Numbered from the stretch's first letter, positions 1 through 9,706 are shown. The stretch is 64,000 bases of DNA from Metabacillus malikii (GCF_030813355.1 NZ_JAUSUD010000021.1:1-64000), one strand, 5' to 3'. Notes: a model not told the origin generated them from the letters alone. Program-made: numbers and translations.

Positions 1-92
<92 letters not shown>

Positions 93-108
93 GTAGATAT
101 TTTATTGT

Positions 109-183
109 TCCGCAGTAGCTCAGTGGTAGAGCTATCGGCTGTTAACCGATCGGTCGTAGGTTCGAGTCCTACCTGCGGAGCCA
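109..183 (+). tRNA. tRNA-Asn (GTT)
   Basis: Full cloverleaf with anticodon GTT at 141-143. The acceptor strands TCCGCAG and CTGCGGA pair, the T arm has GGTTCGAGTCC, and the CCA end is encoded. It is the first tRNA after the 5S gene. Confidence 0.96.
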
Positions 184-185
184 TT

Positions 186-258
186 GCTTCCATAGCTCAG
201 ATGGTAGAGCACTTCCATGGTAAGGAAGAGGTCACCGGTTCGAGCCCGGTTGGGAGCT
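186..258 (+). tRNA. tRNA-Thr (GGT)
   Basis: Cloverleaf with anticodon GGT in the loop ATGGTAA, closed by CTTCC/GGAAG. The acceptor strands GCTTCCA and TGGGAGC pair with G-U pairs. The 3' CCA is not encoded, unlike most tRNAs in this cluster. Confidence 0.95.
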
Positions 259-272
259 TATGAAAATAGAAT

Positions 273-347
273 GGCCCGTTGGTCAAGCGGTTAAGACACC
301 GCCCTTTCACGGCGGTAACACGGGTTCGAATCCCGTACGGGTCACCA
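273..347 (+). tRNA. tRNA-Glu (TTC)
   Basis: Cloverleaf with anticodon TTC at 306-308 in a CTTTCAC loop closed by CCGCC/GGCGG. The T arm is CGGGTTCGAATCCCG and CCA is encoded. Confidence 0.96.
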
Positions 348-382
348 ACTAATTAACTTATGGATTAAGATAGATTATATTT

Positions 383-458
383 GGAGGATTAGCTCAGCTG
401 GGAGAGCATCTGCCTTACAAGCAGAGGGTCGGCGGTTCGATCCCGTCATCCTCCACCA
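383..458 (+). tRNA. tRNA-Val (TAC)
   Basis: Cloverleaf with anticodon TAC at 416-418. The acceptor strands GGAGGAT and ATCCTCC pair, and CCA is encoded. Confidence 0.96.
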
Positions 459-484
459 TTAGAAATTTTGTATTAAAATAATAG

Positions 485-557
<73 letters not shown>

Positions 558-571
558 CTGTTTTACTATAT

Positions 572-655
572 GGAGGGGTAGCGAAGTGGCTAAACGCGGC
601 GGACTGTAAATCCGCTCCTTCGGGTTCGGCAGTTCGAATCTGCCCCCCTCCACCA
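572..655 (+). tRNA. tRNA-Tyr (GTA)
   Basis: Class II tRNA with a long variable arm (GCTCCTTCGGGTTC region), anticodon GTA at 606-608, acceptor GGAGGGG paired with CCCCTCC, and an encoded CCA. Confidence 0.96.
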
Positions 656-774
656 TTTAATTGTTTCAGATAAACGAGTAGGAACGGGTAACCATTTCAT
701 AATTTGTTTGTCTTTATTTATGAATAAATTACTATAAAATGGTCATATTAAGTAATACATAATCTTAAATTTGA

Positions 775-849
775 TGGGCTATAGCCAAGCGGTAAGGCAA
801 CGGACTTTGACTCCGTCATGCGTTGGTTCGAATCCAGCTAGCCCAGCCA
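775..849 (+). tRNA. tRNA-Gln (TTG)
   Basis: Cloverleaf with anticodon TTG at 807-809, acceptor TGGGCTA paired with TAGCCCA, and an encoded CCA. It is separated from tRNA-Tyr by an AT-rich spacer of about 120 bases in which no gene is seen. Confidence 0.95.
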
Positions 850-854
850 TATTT

Positions 855-927
855 GAGCCATTAGCTCAGTTGGTAGAGCATCTGACTTTTAATCAGAGGG
901 TCGAAGGTTCGAGTCCTTCATGGCTCA
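855..927 (+). tRNA. tRNA-Lys (TTT)
   Basis: Cloverleaf with anticodon TTT at 888-890 in a CTTTTAA loop. Acceptor GAGCCAT pairs with ATGGCTC. CCA is not encoded. Confidence 0.95.
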
Positions 928-933
928 TAATTT

Positions 934-1008
934 GCGGAAGTAGTTCAGTGGTAGAACACCACCTTGCCAAGGTGGGGGTCGCGGGTTCGAATCCCGTCTT
1001 CCGCTCCA
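934..1008 (+). tRNA. tRNA-Gly (GCC)
   Basis: Cloverleaf with anticodon GCC at 966-968, acceptor GCGGAAG paired with CTTCCGC, and an encoded CCA. Confidence 0.96.
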
Positions 1009-1021
1009 TATTTACATATTT

Positions 1022-1097
1022 GGGGCCTTAGCTCAGCTGGGAGAGCGCCTGCTTTGCACGCAGGAGGTCAGCGGTTCGATCCCGCTAGGCTCCACCA
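1022..1097 (+). tRNA. tRNA-Ala (TGC)
   Basis: Cloverleaf with anticodon TGC at 1055-1057 in a TTTGCAC loop closed by CCTGC/GCAGG, with an encoded CCA. It is the last tRNA of the cluster. Confidence 0.96.
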
Positions 1098-1121
1098 TAT
1101 ACTATTAATACAACAATGTTT

Positions 1122-1153
1122 AAACCATAATTTGAAATTTATGGTTTTTTTAT
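1122..1153 (+). terminator. Terminator after the tRNA cluster
   Basis: AAACCATA and TATGGTTT form a perfect stem around a short AT loop, followed by a run of T. It ends the rRNA/tRNA transcript. Confidence 0.8.
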
Positions 1154-1160
1154 TTGTCTA

Positions 1161-1562
1161 AAAAATGTGAATTCGTAATTTGGTAATTAGTGTTATACAA
1201 GACCATAGTATTCTTACAGTTATACCTCCACTCTTAAGTCACTCTTAATTAGCGTTATATTTGTGTTGTTTTAAAAAAAACACCAACTGTTGCCAGAAAT
1301 TTGTTAAAATAATTATAATGGGATTATTTTTTCAGATAAGACATATTTTTCATTTATAAATAAATGATTAATTATATGAGATTGTTGTTCGACTTATAGG
1401 AGAATTATTTCTATGAAAGTCCGGCGCATCGCTATGTTGAAACGCTAGATGAATAGGGGCCTTCGAGACTTATAGATGAAGAATGAAAATACTTATGTAT
1501 ATTGACAGCTATTTTTACAATTCTGTCAAAAAGCAAGATAATTTTTTTATATCATCAAAAAG
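1161..1562. other. Intergenic region between tRNA cluster and sigW
   Basis: About 400 bases without a supportable gene. It is mostly AT-rich. A slightly GC-richer stretch near 1410-1475 stands out, but I cannot assign it to any element or RNA. Confidence 0.5.
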
Positions 1563-1588
1563 TGAAACTATATGAGACGTTAATCGTA
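1563..1588 (+). promoter_or_regulatory. SigW-type autoregulated promoter of sigW-rsiW
   Basis: TGAAAC at 1563-1568 and CGTA at 1585-1588, exactly 16 bases apart. This is the known SigW consensus. Its place 36 bases before the sigW start fits the known positive autoregulation of sigW. Confidence 0.85.
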
Positions 1589-1623
1589 TATAAAGAGACC
1601 CGCAAAGTGCGGAGGTATGTAGA

Positions 1624-2187
1624 ATGGAAATGTTAGTAAAGAAAAGGATTAAACAGGTAAGAAAAGGAGATCAAAATGCTTTTGCGGAGATAGTTGATAT
1701 TTATCAAGATAAAATTTATCAATTATGTTATCGCATGCTTGGAAATGCTCATGAAGCTGAAGATATTGCACAGGAGGCGTTTATTCGGGCATATGTGAAT
1801 ATCCATACTTATGACATGAGCAAAAAATTCTCGACGTGGTTGTACCGTATTGCAACAAATTTATCAATTGACCGTATTCGTAAAAAAAAGCCTGATTATT
1901 ATTTAGATGCAGAAGTTTCTGGAACAGATGGACTAACTATGTATTCTCAAGTTGCAGCTGATGTCGTATTACCTGAAGATGAACTTGAAACTGTAGAGCT
2001 TCAAAAAACAATACAAAATGAAATATTAAAACTACCTGATAAGTATCGGGCTGTTATTGTTCTAAAGTATATTGATGAGCTTCCCCTAAAAGAAATTAGT
2101 GATATTCTTGATATTCCTGTTGGAACTGTAAAAACTAGGATCCATAGGGGTAGAGAGGCATTAAGGAAGCAATTAAGGCATTTATAA
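1624..2187 (+). CDS. sigW: ECF RNA polymerase sigma factor SigW
   Basis: Extracytoplasmic-function sigma factor that directs RNA polymerase to cell-envelope stress genes. It has 187 residues, the same length as B. subtilis SigW, and reads very close to it. Region 2 lies at about residues 20-90, including the CYRMLGNAHEAEDIAQEAF stretch. Region 4 lies at about 125-185, with the helix-turn-helix PVGTVKTRIHRGREALR. The ATG follows GGAGG by a normal distance. rsiW begins 13 bases after the stop, so the two form one operon. The SigW-type promoter upstream indicates autoregulation. Confidence 0.97.
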   Translation: MEMLVKKRIKQVRKGDQNAFAEIVDIYQDKIYQLCYRMLGNAHEAEDIAQEAFIRAYVNIHTYDMSKKFSTWLYRIATNLSIDRIRKKKPDYYLDAEVSGTDGLTMYSQVAADVVLPEDELETVELQKTIQNEILKLPDKYRAVIVLKYIDELPLKEISDILDIPVGTVKTRIHRGREALRKQLRHL

Positions 2188-2200
2188 TGAGGTGAGATAT

Positions 2201-2812
2201 ATGAGTTGTTCTTCTGAATTTGTGCATCTACTGCATAAGTATATGGACCAAGAACTCACAACACAAGAAGAGGAAATGGTGAAGGACCATCTTCATTCTT
2301 GTCAAGAATGTTATCAGCATTTCCATGAACTAGAAAAGACTGTTGCTCTTGTGCAAAGTACATCACATATTGAAGCACCGAGAAACTTCACTCAGTCAGT
2401 AATGAGCAATCTTCCAAGGGAAAAACGTACAGTTTCCTGGAATCGTTGGGTAAAGGGGCACCCACTCCTTTCTGCTGCATCTTTATTTATACTACTAATG
2501 ACGGGAAGCTTGTTTTCAGCTTGGAATGAAGACCAAAACTTTAGTGTTTCCAAGCAGTCAAACCTTGTCGTTGAGAATAGTCAAGTAATTGTTCCAGAAG
2601 GAGAAGTAGTAAAAGGAGATGTAACAGTAAAAAATGGTTCTTTAAGAATAGAGGGTACAATTGAAGGAAATGTTACCGTAATAAATGGAGAGCAATACCT
2701 AGCTTCTGCAGGACATGTAACTGGTGAAATAGAGGTTATTGATGAAATGTTTGAATGGCTTTGGTATCATATGAAATCACTATCCAAAGATGTCGTAAAT
2801 GTACTAAACTAA
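2201..2812 (+). CDS. rsiW: Anti-sigma-W factor RsiW
   Basis: Membrane anti-sigma factor that holds SigW inactive until it is cut by regulated proteolysis. The cytoplasmic N-terminus carries the zinc-binding anti-sigma motif H-x3-C-x2-C (residues about 30-40, HLHSCQEC). One membrane segment lies near residues 90-108, followed by an extracytoplasmic tail of about 95 residues. A GTG at 2192 is in frame but lies inside the GAGGTGA ribosome-binding site, so the ATG at 2201 is chosen, giving 203 residues. It directly follows sigW and is cotranscribed. Confidence 0.93.
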   Translation: MSCSSEFVHLLHKYMDQELTTQEEEMVKDHLHSCQECYQHFHELEKTVALVQSTSHIEAPRNFTQSVMSNLPREKRTVSWNRWVKGHPLLSAASLFILLMTGSLFSAWNEDQNFSVSKQSNLVVENSQVIVPEGEVVKGDVTVKNGSLRIEGTIEGNVTVINGEQYLASAGHVTGEIEVIDEMFEWLWYHMKSLSKDVVNVLN

Positions 2813-2819
2813 GGAATAG

Positions 2820-2844
2820 GGTCATCGGTTCGGTGACCTTTTTC
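2820..2844 (+). terminator. Terminator after rsiW
   Basis: GGTCATCG and CGGTGACC form a short stem with a GTT-type loop, followed by five T. It closes the sigW-rsiW operon. Confidence 0.75.
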
Positions 2845-2916
2845 ATTGTATATAAAATACTGTTAGGTAATAATGTTATTTAGTGACATAATTGTCAAAA
2901 AAGTATTTTGTCTTTC

Positions 2917-3085
2917 GAAAAGCGCAGGGGCTTGCCCATCGACATACAACTTGGAGCGCATAGGCTAAAGATTTAGGAAACGTTGTTGAATTCTTAGGGA
3001 GATGACCTGAAGTTTGTTTAAAAGTTAACTACCGGAGTTAGACAAGCTCACCACCTACCGTGGAAAGCGAGTGTTGTAAGAGGAG
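2917..3085. repeat. Possible degenerate Bacillaceae intergenic repeat
   Basis: This stretch is more GC-rich than its surroundings and holds no gene. It contains phrases such as CGAAAAGCGCAGGGGC and CCGTGGAAAGCGAGTG. From memory, these resemble a short repeat common between genes in many Bacillaceae. No second copy is present in this window, so the call rests on recall only. The remainder of 2845-3293 shows nothing else but a hairpin before cdaA. Confidence 0.35.
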
Positions 3086-3225
3086 ACCAATCGATAACGC
3101 CAACTATGTATAAAGAAACATTGTCTACGAAACAACCTAATAGTTAAAAATCTTATGCCTTTGTGCATCATGCTATTGGAATGATATAATAAGCAAGAAT
3201 TAAAAAGAATGTTGTTATACAGCCG

Positions 3226-3256
3226 TTAAGTCCAACAGAAAGAGGTTGGGACTTAG
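3226..3256 (+). promoter_or_regulatory. Hairpin in the cdaA leader
   Basis: TAAGTCCAAC and GTTGGGACTTA pair with one bulged G around an AGAAAGAG loop, about 40 bases before the cdaA start. No T-run follows, so it is not a clear terminator. It may be a leader RNA structure; no known riboswitch is recognised. Confidence 0.4.
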
Positions 3257-3293
3257 TTTACATACTAGAGTTTTACTCATGGAGGACGAGTGA

Positions 3294-4109
3294 ATGGGAT
3301 ATGAAGAAATATTACATTACCTCGGCATAGCTGTTGATATTCTCCTTGTGTGGTACGTTATTTATAAACTAATTATGGTTGCAAGGGGAACGAAGGCTGT
3401 ACAGTTATTAAAAGGAATAACCGTAATAATCGTAGTCCGTATGTTAAGCCAATACTTAGGCCTAAGCACCTTACAATGGCTTATGGACCAAGCTTTAACA
3501 TGGGGATTTTTGGCAATTATTATCATTTTCCAGCCAGAGCTGCGCAGAGCATTAGAACAGCTAGGAAGAGGAAGGATTTTTTCACGTGGTGGTGTATCAG
3601 GTGAAGATGAAGTAGATGTTGCAATAGAGTCAATTTTAAAAGCAACCGAATATATGGCTAAAAGACGGATCGGTGCTTTAATGTCTGTTGAAAAAGAAAC
3701 GGGGATGAATGATTACATAGAGACGGGGATACCGTTAGATTCAATGATTTCCTCGGAACTTTTAATAAATATTTTTATTCCTAATACTCCGTTACATGAT
3801 GGAGCAGTCGTTATCCAAAGGAATCATATAGCTGCAGCTGCATGTTATTTACCACTTTCTGAAAGTCCATTTATTTCTAAAGAACTTGGTACAAGGCATC
3901 GGGCTGCTCTCGGAATTAGTGAAGTTACAGATAGCTTAACAATTGTTGTTTCGGAAGAGACAGGCAGTGTATCTGTTACTAGGAATGGTGAGCTTCATCG
4001 AAATCTAACACAAGAAGATTTACGAGAAGTATTGGAAAGAGAACTTTTATTGGTTAATAAACCAGTTTCCTCAAACCGTTGGCAATGGAGGGGAAAGAAA
4101 AATGGATAG
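3294..4109 (+). CDS. cdaA: Diadenylate cyclase CdaA
   Basis: Makes cyclic di-AMP from two ATP, the essential second messenger controlling potassium and osmotic balance and the cell wall. Three membrane helices fill about residues 8-80. The DisA_N/DAC domain follows at about 85-245, with the catalytic DGA motif at 169-171 and RHR at 201-203. Its 271 residues fit the family. The gene overlaps cdaR by 8 bases and is followed by glmM, the conserved cdaA-cdaR-glmM unit in which both partners regulate the cyclase. The ATG follows a good GGAGG site. Confidence 0.97.
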   Translation: MGYEEILHYLGIAVDILLVWYVIYKLIMVARGTKAVQLLKGITVIIVVRMLSQYLGLSTLQWLMDQALTWGFLAIIIIFQPELRRALEQLGRGRIFSRGGVSGEDEVDVAIESILKATEYMAKRRIGALMSVEKETGMNDYIETGIPLDSMISSELLINIFIPNTPLHDGAVVIQRNHIAAAACYLPLSESPFISKELGTRHRAALGISEVTDSLTIVVSEETGSVSVTRNGELHRNLTQEDLREVLERELLLVNKPVSSNRWQWRGKKNG

Positions 4110-5343
4110 ATTAATTGAAAATCGATGGGTGATGAGAATCATTGCATTGTTCTTGGCATTAATGTTATATGCATCAGTAAACATCGAGTCAGATTCGTCA
4201 AGTAACCAATCACAGTCACCTTTTTTCTCTTCATCAACGACTGATAAAGCTACTGTTACTGAAGTCCCTGTCGTTACATATTTTGACCAAGAAAATCTTG
4301 TTGTGACAGGAATTCCAGAATATGTTAAAGTCAATTTAGAAGGGGATAGAAGTGCACTAACAAAGGCGCGGCAAACAAAGGATTTTGAAATTTATGCTGA
4401 TTTAAATAATCTCTCAATTGGTACACACCAAGTAAGATTGAAATACAAAAACATACCTGGAAATTTAACAGCAACGATAAACCCTTCTGTAATAACGGTA
4501 ACAATAGAAGAAAAGGTTGCAAAGGATTTCCAAGTAGAAGTTGATTTATTAAATGAAGATAAGCTTGAGGAAGGCTACACTCCAGACCAGCCGATAGTAA
4601 ACCCAAATAGTGTTAGGGTTACAGCTTCTCAGAATATTATTGATCAAATCTCCAGTGTAAAAGCAGTAGTTAATTTAGAGGAAGGCACTGAGACGATTAA
4701 TCAGGAGTCGAGAATTACAGTATATGATAAAGATGGTAGAATTTTAGCTGTTGAAGTTGAGCCATCCGTAGTTGATGTTACTGTTCCAATCAAGAGTCCA
4801 AGTAAGTCACTGCCATTTAAAATCAACCGTGAGGGCGAATTGGGTAAGGGACTTAGCATTTCTAGTATAGACCCGGAAGTAAAAGAGATTACTGTTTTCG
4901 GGCCGTTGGATGTTATCGATGAACTTCAATTTATTGATGGCTTAAGTATTAATCTAAATACTATTACAAAGGATACAGTCCTTGAAATTGATGTTCCAAT
5001 ACCAGAAGGAGCTAACAAAGTAACACCTGAAAAGCTTAAAATAAATGTAGACGTTGATGAACAAGAGGAGAAAAGCTTTAAGGCTCAATCAATTAAACCA
5101 GTTGGATTATCTAACGGGAAGATTATTGATTTCATAGACCCAGACTCTGGTAAAATTGATATTACCATTCTAGGTGCATCTTCCGTTATAAAGGATATTG
5201 ATGCATCAGACATAGAACTTTATATAAATTTATCAGACATTAGTGATGGTGAACATGACATAGATGTATTCGTTAATAGTCCACAAAATATCACATGGGA
5301 ACTACAAAAAAAGAAAGTAAAAGTGAAAATATCTTCAGATTAA
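4102..5343 (+). CDS. cdaR: CdaA regulator CdaR (YbbR-domain protein)
   Basis: Membrane-anchored extracytoplasmic protein that modulates CdaA activity. An N-terminal membrane anchor lies at about residues 9-27. It is followed by repeated YbbR domains up to the end of the 413 residues, rich in beta-strand pattern and starting at about 55, 140, 235 and 325. The start overlaps the end of cdaA, which suggests translational coupling. The stop is 29 bases before glmM. No defects are seen. Confidence 0.93.
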   Translation: MDRLIENRWVMRIIALFLALMLYASVNIESDSSSNQSQSPFFSSSTTDKATVTEVPVVTYFDQENLVVTGIPEYVKVNLEGDRSALTKARQTKDFEIYADLNNLSIGTHQVRLKYKNIPGNLTATINPSVITVTIEEKVAKDFQVEVDLLNEDKLEEGYTPDQPIVNPNSVRVTASQNIIDQISSVKAVVNLEEGTETINQESRITVYDKDGRILAVEVEPSVVDVTVPIKSPSKSLPFKINREGELGKGLSISSIDPEVKEITVFGPLDVIDELQFIDGLSINLNTITKDTVLEIDVPIPEGANKVTPEKLKINVDVDEQEEKSFKAQSIKPVGLSNGKIIDFIDPDSGKIDITILGASSVIKDIDASDIELYINLSDISDGEHDIDVFVNSPQNITWELQKKKVKVKISSD

Positions 5344-5372
5344 TCGTTGAAGAATTCAAAGGAGCGAAATAA

Positions 5373-6719
5373 ATGGGTAAGTATTTCGGAACAGATGGTG
5401 TAAGAGGAGTAGCAAATAGTGAATTAACGCCTGAGTTAGCATTTAAAATTGGCCGTTTTGGTGGATATGTATTAACAAAAAATATTGAAAAGCCTAAAAT
5501 TATCATTGGCCGTGATACACGTATTTCAGGACATATGCTAGAAGGTGCACTAGTAGCCGGATTACTATCAATCGGAGCTGAAGTTATGCGCTTAGGAGTT
5601 ATTTCAACTCCTGGAGTAGCATATTTAACTAAAGCATTAGGAGCACAAGCAGGGGTAATGATATCAGCTTCACATAATCCAGTGCAAGACAATGGGATTA
5701 AATACTTTGGTCCAGATGGATTCAAGCTAACGGATGAACAAGAATTAGAAATTGAATCACTAATGGACAGTGAGGAAGATACTTTACCAAGACCAGTTGG
5801 TGCACAACTAGGTCAGGTAAATGATTACTTTGAGGGTGGTCAAAAATACCTGCAATATTTAAAGCAAACTGTAGATGAAGAATTTACTGGGGTACATATT
5901 GCACTTGACTGTGCTCATGGAGCAACATCATCACTAGCTACACATTTATTTGCAGATTTAGATGCTGACGTATCGACAATGGGTACATCTCCAAATGGAC
6001 TTAATATTAATGATGGCGTTGGTTCTACACACCCTGAAGCATTGGCTGAATTCTTAAAAGAAAAAGGTGCAGATATAGGACTTGCCTTTGATGGAGATGG
6101 GGATCGCTTAATTGCCATTGACGAGAACGGGGACATAGTAGATGGTGACCAAATTATGTATATTTGTGCGAAACATCTCAAAAATGAAGGACGCTTAAAA
6201 AAGAATACTGTTGTATCAACAGTGATGAGCAATTTAGGTTTTTATAAAACGTTAGAAACTCATGAAATTAATAGTGTCCCTACAGCAGTAGGTGACCGTT
6301 ACGTTGTAGAGGAAATGAGAATTAATGACTATAACCTAGGTGGAGAACAGTCTGGACACATTATATTCTTAGATTACAATACTACAGGTGATGGACTTTT
6401 AACTGGTTTACAACTAGTAAATATCATGAAAATAACAGGTAAAAAGCTATCAGAGCTAGCTGGTGAAATGAAGAAATATCCTCAATTATTAATAAATGTC
6501 AAAGTTACAGATAAACATCATGTGACTGAGAATGAAAATGTAAAGAATATAATTGAGACTGTTGAAGCAGAAATGGCGGGGAATGGACGTATCCTCGTTC
6601 GACCTTCTGGAACGGAACCATTAGTTAGGGTTATGGCAGAAGCGCCTACAGAGGACAAATGTAGAGAGTATGTTGAAAGAATCGTGGAAGTAGTTAAACA
6701 AGAAATGGGTATGGAATAA
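5373..6719 (+). CDS. glmM: Phosphoglucosamine mutase GlmM
   Basis: Converts glucosamine-6-phosphate to glucosamine-1-phosphate on the route to UDP-GlcNAc for peptidoglycan. It has 448 residues, the family length. The active-site serine is Ser100 in the motif SASHNP, the metal loop DGDGDR lies near residue 240, and the phosphate-binding loop RPSGTEP is near the C-terminus. It is third gene of the cda operon and stands before glmS, which makes its substrate. The ATG follows GGAG at a normal distance. Confidence 0.97.
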   Translation: MGKYFGTDGVRGVANSELTPELAFKIGRFGGYVLTKNIEKPKIIIGRDTRISGHMLEGALVAGLLSIGAEVMRLGVISTPGVAYLTKALGAQAGVMISASHNPVQDNGIKYFGPDGFKLTDEQELEIESLMDSEEDTLPRPVGAQLGQVNDYFEGGQKYLQYLKQTVDEEFTGVHIALDCAHGATSSLATHLFADLDADVSTMGTSPNGLNINDGVGSTHPEALAEFLKEKGADIGLAFDGDGDRLIAIDENGDIVDGDQIMYICAKHLKNEGRLKKNTVVSTVMSNLGFYKTLETHEINSVPTAVGDRYVVEEMRINDYNLGGEQSGHIIFLDYNTTGDGLLTGLQLVNIMKITGKKLSELAGEMKKYPQLLINVKVTDKHHVTENENVKNIIETVEAEMAGNGRILVRPSGTEPLVRVMAEAPTEDKCREYVERIVEVVKQEMGME

Positions 6720-6722
6720 AAT

Positions 6723-6750
6723 AAAACGGCGGGGAGACCCGTCGTTTTTG
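6723..6750 (+). terminator. Terminator after glmM
   Basis: AAAACGGCGGG pairs with CCCGTCGTTTT around a GAGA tetraloop, followed by T. It ends the cdaA-cdaR-glmM transcript. Confidence 0.88.
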
Positions 6751-6853
6751 GTGTATAAGCAGATATTCATTATTAACATAAAAATAATTGATTCATATAA
6801 TGCACTAAATCGTTGTTTAATAACGATTAATTGTAAGTGGTTGGAAAAATTGA

Positions 6854-6883
6854 TTGACGATTTAATTTGATTTGGTGTATCAT
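6854..6883 (+). promoter_or_regulatory. Possible promoter of glmS
   Basis: TTGACG at 6854-6859 and TATCAT at 6878-6883, 18 bases apart, lie about 60 bases before the ribozyme core. This is a plausible housekeeping promoter. The -10 box is imperfect, so the call is tentative. Confidence 0.4.
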
Positions 6884-6939
6884 TAAATTTGTATTTTTAC
6901 GAATACTAGAAAGGTGGGTAGTAAGGTTACACAACTTAA

Positions 6940-7098
6940 AAGCGCCTGAACTAAGTGTGAACGGATAAATAACACTTAGTTGACGAGGATGGGGGTTATC
7001 GAGTTTTCGGCGGATGCCTCCCGGTTGCATGGTTACAACCGTAAGTTCTCCCTTAAAGCAAAGAGGTAACTTTTTGTACAAAGGGGAGAATGTAGCCT
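6940..7098 (+). ncRNA. glmS ribozyme
   Basis: Self-cleaving ribozyme-riboswitch that responds to glucosamine-6-phosphate and lowers glmS mRNA. The cleavage-site region AGCGCC is at 6941-6946, with cleavage expected between A6941 and G6942. The conserved core segments GACGAGGATGGGGGTTATCG, TTTTCGGCGGATG and CCTCCCGGTTG follow in order. The 3' domain ends in a GGGGAGAATG-type helix. It lies in the leader 90 bases before glmS, the standard place in Firmicutes. Confidence 0.95.
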
Positions 7099-7119
7099 TC
7101 CAAATTATAAACATGTGTG

Positions 7120-7161
7120 AGGGGACAGTGAATGTCTCCGAAAAACAAGACAACTGTCCCT
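7120..7161 (+). promoter_or_regulatory. Hairpin between glmS ribozyme and glmS start
   Basis: AGGGGACAG at 7120-7128 pairs with CTGTCCCT at 7154-7161 across a loop of about 25 bases. It lies between the ribozyme and the glmS ribosome-binding site. There is no T-run. It could be a small leader structure or a scar of a repeat; its role is unknown. Confidence 0.45.
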
Positions 7162-7188
7162 TGGAACACCAATGGGAGGAAACAAATT

Positions 7189-8991
7189 ATGTGCGGAATT
7201 GTAGGATATATTGGACAACAGGATTCTAAAGAAATCTTATTAAAAGGTTTAGAGAAACTTGAATATCGCGGATATGACTCTGCTGGTATCGCGGTTATGA
7301 ATAAAGATGGCGTTCACACGTTTAAAGAAAAAGGGCGTATAGCTGAACTGCGTCAAGCAGTAGATTCAAATGTTGAAGCACAAACGGGTATTGGACACAC
7401 TAGATGGGCAACACATGGTGTACCAAGCCGTATAAATGCACACCCACATCAAAGTGCATCAACACGCTTCACGATTGTGCATAATGGTGTAATAGAAAAC
7501 TATGCTATTTTAAAACGTGAATATTTACAAGATGTTCAATTAACGAGTGATACGGATACTGAAGTAATTGTTCAAGTAATCGAAAAATTCGTGGCAAATG
7601 GCCTTGGGGTTGAGGAAGCTTTTAGTCAAGCGTTATCGATTTTAAAAGGTTCATACGCAATTGCCTTATTAGATGAACAAAATCCAGATATGATTTTCGT
7701 TGCGAAAAATAAAAGCCCTCTATTAGTAGGTGTTGGTGATGGATTTAATGTAGTTGCATCTGATGCGCTGGCAATGCTACAAGTAACAGACCAATACCTA
7801 GAAATTATGGATAAAGAAATTGTTCTTGTTGAACGTTCGAAGGTTACAATTAAGGATTTACAAGGAAATGTGGTTGAACGTACTCCTTACACAGCAGAGC
7901 TTGACGCAAGTGATATTGAAAAAGGAACATATCCTCATTACATGTTGAAAGAAATCGACGAGCAGCCAGTAGTCATTAGAAGAATTATTGAAAAATACCG
8001 TAATGATGATGGTGGGCTAACTGTTGATCAAGATATAATTAACGCAGTTAACGATGCAGACCGAATTTATATTATTGCAGCAGGAACAAGTTATCATGCT
8101 GGTTTAGTAGGTAAACAATTTATTGAAAATTGGGCGAAAATTCCTGTGGAAGTTCATATCTCAAGTGAATTTTCTTACAATATGCCTTTACTTTCTGAGA
8201 AACCTTTATTTATCTTTATCTCACAAAGTGGAGAAACAGCAGATAGTCGTGCAGTACTAGTTCAAGTTAAAGAGTTTGGACATAAATGTCTAACGATTAC
8301 GAATGTCCCTGGTTCAACATTATCACGTGAATCAGATTACACACTTCTGTTACATGCTGGTCCTGAGATTGCAGTTGCATCAACAAAAGCATATACAGCA
8401 CAATTGGCTGTATTATCAATATTAGCTGCAGTAGCCGCATATGGAAAAGGTCGTTCACTAGAATTTGACTTAACAAAAGAACTTGGAATTGTCGCAAATG
8501 CAATGGATGTTCTCTGTGGTCAAAAAGAAGAGATGGAAGCTATCGCAAGTGAATACCTCTCAACTACAAGAAATGCATTCTTCATTGGTCGCTCTGTTGA
8601 CTATTATGTTGGACTAGAAGGAGCGTTAAAGCTTAAGGAGATTTCCTATATTCAAGCAGAAGGTTTTGCAGGTGGAGAACTTAAGCATGGAACAATTGCA
8701 TTAATTGAAAATGGTACACCAATTATTGCTCTTGCTACACAAGAACATGTTAACTTAAGCATTCGTGGAAATGTAAAGGAAGTTGTAGCTCGTGGTGCGA
8801 ATCCTTGTATCATCTCTATGAAAGGATTGGAAGAGGAAGATGACCGTTTCGTCATTCCTAGCATACAGCCACAATTAGCTCCACTTGTAGCTGTTGTTCC
8901 ATTACAAATTATCTCTTATTATGCTGCTCTACACCGCGGTTGTGACGTAGATAAGCCACGTAACCTTGCGAAAAGTGTAACAGTAGAGTAA
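7189..8991 (+). CDS. glmS: Glutamine-fructose-6-phosphate aminotransferase GlmS
   Basis: Makes glucosamine-6-phosphate from fructose-6-phosphate and glutamine, the first step towards UDP-GlcNAc. An in-frame ATG at 7132 would add 19 residues, but the ATG at 7189 follows GGGAGGA and gives MCGIVGY, in which Cys2 is the required glutaminase nucleophile. The 600 residues match the family. The glutaminase domain is at about 1-220. Two SIS isomerase domains follow, starting near 285 and 455, with the motif SGETADS. It ends with the conserved NLAKSVTVE. Regulation is by the upstream ribozyme. Confidence 0.97.
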   Translation: MCGIVGYIGQQDSKEILLKGLEKLEYRGYDSAGIAVMNKDGVHTFKEKGRIAELRQAVDSNVEAQTGIGHTRWATHGVPSRINAHPHQSASTRFTIVHNGVIENYAILKREYLQDVQLTSDTDTEVIVQVIEKFVANGLGVEEAFSQALSILKGSYAIALLDEQNPDMIFVAKNKSPLLVGVGDGFNVVASDALAMLQVTDQYLEIMDKEIVLVERSKVTIKDLQGNVVERTPYTAELDASDIEKGTYPHYMLKEIDEQPVVIRRIIEKYRNDDGGLTVDQDIINAVNDADRIYIIAAGTSYHAGLVGKQFIENWAKIPVEVHISSEFSYNMPLLSEKPLFIFISQSGETADSRAVLVQVKEFGHKCLTITNVPGSTLSRESDYTLLLHAGPEIAVASTKAYTAQLAVLSILAAVAAYGKGRSLEFDLTKELGIVANAMDVLCGQKEEMEAIASEYLSTTRNAFFIGRSVDYYVGLEGALKLKEISYIQAEGFAGGELKHGTIALIENGTPIIALATQEHVNLSIRGNVKEVVARGANPCIISMKGLEEEDDRFVIPSIQPQLAPLVAVVPLQIISYYAALHRGCDVDKPRNLAKSVTVE

Positions 8992-9020
8992 AAATATCTT
9001 TACTAAAGGTAATATTTATA

Positions 9021-9551
9021 TAGCTGTTACTTTCCTCTTCCCCATGCTAAAAAGTCGGTACCTACTGCTAAATAGTTGGTATCCAAACTGAAAAGGAAGC
9101 GGGAAGAGCTGCGGGCAAACAAATATGTATGTAACATTTACTCAACTGCAAAATCAATCAAAAATCGGGCTGGATCCAATCGTGATTCAGTCCTTTTCTT
9201 TTCGTCCATTACTCCTTCAATCCCTTGTTGAATAAGGGTTTCAATCGTTTCTCCAATACAAAAATCCGTAGGATTTCCAATCTCTATTCAGTGTGTTTCC
9301 CAACCGTAAAACCGTCTCAAAATGGCCTCGTTTTCCGTCTTTTCTCCTGATTCATTCCTCCATTATCGGTACGAACTATTTAACATTATCCGAATATTTG
9401 ATACAAGCCAGACAGCTAAATTCGGGTCATTTTCGGGAAGAACTATATAACATATTGGAAGGAAGAAAAAAGGCGAGATAAGAGGGTCTTGGCTTAGAGC
9501 CGCAAGGGATTGAGGAGAGTGAGAGGAAGGCGGGGAAGGACTTTTTTGCAG
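9021..9551 (+). repeat. Dispersed intergenic repeat, copy 1 (R1)
   Basis: Starts with TAGCTGTTACTTTCCTC directly after glmS. Its first 280 bases (9021-9300) are identical to copy 3 at 34306-34585. Inside are two tandem segments of about 21 bases (GCTAAAAAGTCGGTACC and GCTAAATAGTTGGTATCC) and a terminator-like hairpin at 9167-9197 (GGCTGGATC/GATTCAGTCC plus T-run). A short palindrome CCCTT-GTTGAAT-AAGGG lies near 9220. The second half is purine-rich and matches copies 2 and 3 less closely. No convincing protein is encoded. It marks the left edge of the metal-resistance region and may also terminate glmS. Confidence 0.85.
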
Positions 9552-9650
9552 GACAATAAATGATGAAGTTAGAATTATTATTTCTAATCAATTTGACTAT
9601 ATCAGTAATGGTATGTGGAGATGCAAAGAATCGCTGTTTGATCATAAAGA

Positions 9651-9675
9651 TTCTCCATAAAATCTCGATATTTTC
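9651..9675 (+). promoter_or_regulatory. Putative response-regulator site before the 9707 gene
   Basis: TTCTCCATAAAATCTCGATA closely resembles the motif before lgt (TTCTGCATAAAATCTCGACA). It lies just upstream of a GGATAATAA -10-like sequence. It belongs to the set of motifs described for the copper module. Confidence 0.45.
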
Positions 9676-9706
9676 TTAGTAGGATAATAAAAAATGAGGT
9701 GATTTT

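Noticed and set aside
9293-9645. Overlapping frames in the second half of repeat copy 1
   Set aside because: Purine-rich low-complexity DNA leaves long chance frames. The copy 3 equivalent reads differently and neither has a start signal.
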